This document shows, piece after piece, positions 60,952-64,000 of a stretch of DNA of 64,000 nucleotides; positions within the stretch are counted from its first letter, which is position 1, and each line of letters opens with the position of its first letter. The notes below the pieces were generated by a model, which was given only the letters and a program-made list of their open reading frames with translations, was not told the origin of the DNA and searched no databases. A program made the position numbers and the translations under genes. Origin of the DNA: Lysinibacillus xylanilyticus. Its GTDB lineage: Bacteria; Bacillota; Bacilli; Bacillales_A; Planococcaceae. Location: positions 682,001 through 746,000 of the forward strand of contig NZ_MDDN01000001.1 of assembly GCF_001708185.1 (NCBI RefSeq), given 5' to 3'.

Positions 60952-61851
60952 ATGTATGCGACAATTCAAATAGCGATTTGCATAGTTCTTATTCTATTAC
61001 TCTTGTTATTCCCACAAACAGCTCATAATGGTACTGATTTAGGTTTAACCCTTTTTATGGATGCGCTATTCCCTTATTTATTACCCTATCTTATTTTAAC
61101 GCAATGGCTTCTCCGTTTAACGGCTCCTATGCGAACGAAAACAAAAAGAGCTTCGTTATACGTACAAGCCTATATTATTAGCGCACTCGGGGGATATCCA
61201 TCTGGAGCAACAACAATCGTTTACTTAAAAAACAGTGGGCAACTACATCCAAAAGAAGCAAATTTTTTATTAGCCGTATGTCATGCGCCAAGTCCACTTT
61301 TCGTGTTGGGCTTTGTAAGCCTCGATTTATTACAAAGTAATACGTTCGGATGGTTGTTTTTATGTTTACTACATAGTTTTAATATTTGTTGTTTACTAAC
61401 GGGTTACTTCTTATTTCGTAAAACAGATCCTTCTAGCATCTCCATACACAATACACCTTTGCATACAGCACCATTCTCTGAAAGCATAAAAGAAACCGCA
61501 CCAACAATACTATTAGTTGGAACGACAATAATTTTTTTCACTACCATCCAGACGATTGTTCAGCAAGGCTTAGATTCACTGATACCCAAACTTCCCTATA
61601 CAGCCGAACTTTCCATTGCCGCAATTCTCGAAGTTACAAATGGTCTTAAAATGACCGTCTCGGCTTTTCCCAATCTTTCATATTTACCATTACTAGTTGT
61701 TATCTTGTTAACGATGCAAAGTATAAGCATCCACTTACAAATTTTTGTTATTGCGAAATCAGCCAAGCTTTCCGTTCGACCATATATAAAATTCCGCCTA
61801 CTTAGCATAATCATTGTACCCACTATTTATGCTCTTTTTTTCTTAAAATAA
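60952..61851 (+). CDS. ylbJ: Sporulation integral membrane protein YlbJ
   Basis: 299-residue membrane protein with Gate-type (nucleoside-recognition-like) domains: FPYLLPYLILTQWLL and GGYPSGATTIVYLKNSGQL. YlbJ is made in the mother cell or forespore and helps spore maturation. I choose the ATG at 60952 by similarity to known starts; the frame runs back to 60874 without a ribosome site. Confidence 0.9.
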   Translation: MYATIQIAICIVLILLLLLFPQTAHNGTDLGLTLFMDALFPYLLPYLILTQWLLRLTAPMRTKTKRASLYVQAYIISALGGYPSGATTIVYLKNSGQLHPKEANFLLAVCHAPSPLFVLGFVSLDLLQSNTFGWLFLCLLHSFNICCLLTGYFLFRKTDPSSISIHNTPLHTAPFSESIKETAPTILLVGTTIIFFTTIQTIVQQGLDSLIPKLPYTAELSIAAILEVTNGLKMTVSAFPNLSYLPLLVVILLTMQSISIHLQIFVIAKSAKLSVRPYIKFRLLSIIIVPTIYALFFLK

Positions 61852-61867
61852 CTAAGGCTCATCACCA

Positions 61868-62030
61868 TAACGTGTGGTTGATTTCCGTTTCGACTAGGGG
61901 CTTTCTCAAGGTGCCCACTGAGCCACTGGTGCATAAGGGTTTGGCTACTCTTCGTTCCTCTACAGGCTCGCTATAGTGCACGAAAGAGAAGAAATACGCT
62001 CGACACTCATCCGCGGAAATCAGCGTCTCC
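61868..62030. repeat. Family B dispersed repeat, diverged short form
   Basis: Begins GGTTGATTTCCGTTTCGACT and ends CCGCGGAAATCAGCG, giving GATTTCCG/CGGAAATC terminal inverted repeats. The middle keeps CTTCGTTCCTC but not the full hairpin module. Confidence 0.72.
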
Positions 62031-62049
62031 TAATTAACATGAGACATCA

Positions 62050-62190
62050 AAAAAGAGGCTTGGACATAAGTAAATTTTCAAAGCAAAATTTTTAAAAATT
62101 ACATCAGAAAAGCGTGAGAAATCAAAGTTTCTAAAATTGATTTCTCACGCTTTTTAAGGTTTTGAGCTGTTATGTCCCAGTCTCTCTTTG
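62050..62190. repeat. Nested-hairpin element with GAGACTGGGACATAA end
   Basis: Outer arms: AAGAGGCTTGGACATAA (about 62052-62069) and, on the minus strand, GAGACTGGGACATAA (about 62171-62185). Inner stem: AAAAGCGTGAGAAATCAA (62108-62125) and its complement (62137-62155), with T-runs usable as a terminator. It ends next to the coaD stop and may end coaD transcription. Confidence 0.78.
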
Positions 62191-62194
62191 TATT

Positions 62195-62743
<549 letters not shown>

Positions 62744-62777
62744 TCACTTCGTTAATGTGAAGCTCTTAGCCTAAGTC

Positions 62778-62818
62778 TCTCTATTCAGTAGGTGTTTGGA
62801 CATCCACTGAATGAAGAT
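62778..62818. repeat. Family A hairpin forming the 3' end of rsmD
   Basis: TTCAGTAGGTGTTTGGACAT followed by CCACTGAA is the TCAGCAGGTG/CATCTGCTGA hairpin of family A (compare 38060-38080). Here it is translated as the last residues of RsmD (VDVQTPTE) and holds its stop codon. Confidence 0.8.
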
Positions 62819-63356
62819 AAACAGAAATAATCGTTCCGCCATAAGTTTCTTGTCTCTTTAATACAAAATCCCCAAAACTTTGTGGTAATTCTACTTCTTT
62901 TGCATGCTCACATAAAATAATGCCATCCGTCTGAATCTTATTATTGTCGACAAGTACCTGCACTAAGTCATAATACTCTTGATGATGGTATGGTGGATCT
63001 AAAAATACTAATTTAAACGTAATATCACGTTTTAACAACGCTTTCACAGCACGCTTCGCATCTATACGAAAAAGCTCAGAATAATCCTCGTAACGACATT
63101 TTTTTATGTTTTCCTGTAGCACTTGGAACGCCTTTGCATCCTTTTCAATAAAAACGGCGTGCTCGGCTCCTCTACTTAAAGATTCGATGCCTAAGCCACC
63201 GCTTCCTGCAAATAAATCGAGCACAATGCCTCCATCAAAGAATGGACCAATAATATTAAAAATGGATTCCTTCACTTTATCTGTTGTAGGTCTCGTCGTG
63301 TTTCCTGCAATGGCCTTTAACGGCATCCCTTTACGTTCTCCTGCTACAACTCTCAT
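62781..63356 (-). CDS. rsmD: 16S rRNA m2G966 methyltransferase RsmD
   Basis: 191-residue SAM enzyme methylating G966 of 16S rRNA. RVVAGERKGMPL start, SAM motif VLDLFAGSGGLGIESLSRGA (about 45-64) and catalytic LVFLDPPYHHQEYYD are typical. The last ~8 residues come from a family A repeat that forms the gene end. Paired with coaD, as is common. Confidence 0.94.
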   Translation of the reverse strand: MRVVAGERKGMPLKAIAGNTTRPTTDKVKESIFNIIGPFFDGGIVLDLFAGSGGLGIESLSRGAEHAVFIEKDAKAFQVLQENIKKCRYEDYSELFRIDAKRAVKALLKRDITFKLVFLDPPYHHQEYYDLVQVLVDNNKIQTDGIILCEHAKEVELPQSFGDFVLKRQETYGGTIISVYLHSVDVQTPTE

Positions 63357-63390
63357 ATATTCAAATCACCATACTTTCTTAATTCCATAT

Positions 63391-63475
63391 ATCAATTTCA
63401 CCTTGGTGTAATTGCATCCAGATTTTGAATTATGCATGCACACCCCAAAATCTGTGACATCTGCCGGAAGTTTTA
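63391..63475. repeat. Family A dispersed repeat, diverged
   Basis: TCAATTTCACCTTGGTGTAATTG head palindrome, then GCATCCAGATTTTGA, CAAAATCTGTGACATCTGCC and CGGAAGTTTTAG, parallel to the GGAATCGG and GTGACATCCGCCGG blocks at 37951 but with most stem bases changed on both sides. Confidence 0.7.
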
Positions 63476-63521
63476 GATAAAAACATTTTTGCAGCGAAAG
63501 TCAAACCTCCGCTGCAAATGT

Positions 63522-64000
63522 TTATTCTTGTTGTTCTTGAGTTATAATTTGGATACGATCATCACTTTTTTGTAATTCTACTAAAAATAATCGTTGTAGC
63601 CAAGCTTCTTCAACATAATAATGATTGGCAATTTTAATAATTGGTTCTGAAATAGTAGAATATCTACGTTGATTGAATACATAAAATCCAGGCTCGTTCG
63701 GGAATCGGAAAATGCGATTATCATTATTTACATAATACCCATTCTTGCCTTCACCAGCAGTATAGCCTAGATACGGCAACAATGTATCAGCAGTATATAA
63801 TACTTGTCCTTCATGGAGAATAACATGAACATCTTCTTTTAAAACGTCATTAACGTAAACACTTCGATCATCCTCAAATAACAGTGGATATGTGCCATTT
63901 TCTTGTGCCGCATTTAACTTAAAATAAGACGTTTTTGCTTCTAACACCTCTGATAAAAGCTTGTCCATTGTATCAGGAGAAATCGGCTCTTCTCCAAGCT
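63522..64000 (-). CDS. Hypothetical protein, partial (5' end outside the window)
   Basis: The frame is open to the window edge (LGEEPISPDTMDKLL before the first internal ATG at 63966-63968), so the start lies further right. The visible ~158 residues hold a stretch like copper-amine-oxidase N-terminal/stalk domains (VYVNDVLKEDVHVILHEGQ ... PYLGYTAGEGKNGYYVNN) that often bind cell-wall or surface structures. No signal peptide is visible in this part. I do not recognise the protein; domain similarity is weak. Confidence 0.6.
   Translation of the reverse strand, partial: LGEEPISPDTMDKLLSEVLEAKTSYFKLNAAQENGTYPLLFEDDRSVYVNDVLKEDVHVILHEGQVLYTADTLLPYLGYTAGEGKNGYYVNNDNRIFRFPNEPGFYVFNQRRYSTISEPIIKIANHYYVEEAWLQRLFLVELQKSDDRIQIITQEQQE

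Overview
The window looks like chromosomal DNA of a low-GC, endospore-forming Bacillales bacterium, most likely Lysinibacillus or a close Planococcaceae relative. The evidence is the conserved Bacillus-type order of the pyr, division/cell-wall (dcw), ylm and ylb clusters; the sporulation genes spoIIGA-sigE-sigG, spoVD, spoVE, ylbJ and an RsfA-like regulator; a bacillithiol gene (bshC); T-box and PyrR attenuators; and many structured intergenic repeats. No taxonomic search could be run.

Layout. 1-2220: end of a peptide ABC transporter operon (two ATPases and a cut-off permease). 2221-6059: AT-rich spacer, then an MBL-fold hydrolase gene split by a ~2.0 kb IStron-like element, meaning a group I intron joined to an IS607-type unit whose tnpA start is fused to a full TnpB nuclease. 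6060-7604: cardiolipin synthase. 8021-19593: complete pyrimidine operon pyrR-pyrP-pyrB-pyrC-carA-carB-pyrK-pyrD-pyrF-pyrE (minus strand) with a sigma-A promoter and two PyrR attenuators. 19836-21223: rluD and lspA. 21350-21990: a 20/21-bp tandem array. 22064-25411: an acetate-symporter-like gene, its DUF485 partner and a divergent AraC-type regulator, sitting between lspA and ileS. 25614-33022: ileS with T-box leader, divIVA, ylmH, ylmG, sepF, ylmE, ylmC. 33977-36419: sigG, sigE, spoIIGA. 36743-51879: ftsZ, ftsA, sbp, two DUF881 genes, divIB, spoVE, murD, mraY, spoVD, pbpB, ftsL, rsmH, mraZ (transcribed right to left). 52135-64000: bshC, DUF3397, panE, ylbO-like, enoyl-CoA hydratase, rpmF, ylbN, tmcAL, ylbL, ylbJ, coaD, rsmD and a cut-off hypothetical gene.

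How it works together. Most genes are housekeeping modules: UMP synthesis and its RNA-level control, septum and peptidoglycan assembly, and the mother-cell/forespore sigma cascade. The accessory signal is in three places: the IStron in the MBL gene, which self-splicing would be expected to repair; two families of multi-hairpin dispersed repeats that fill nearly every large gap and overlap some gene ends; and arrays with a 20/21-bp period at three sites. murE, murG, murB and ylmD are missing from their usual places.
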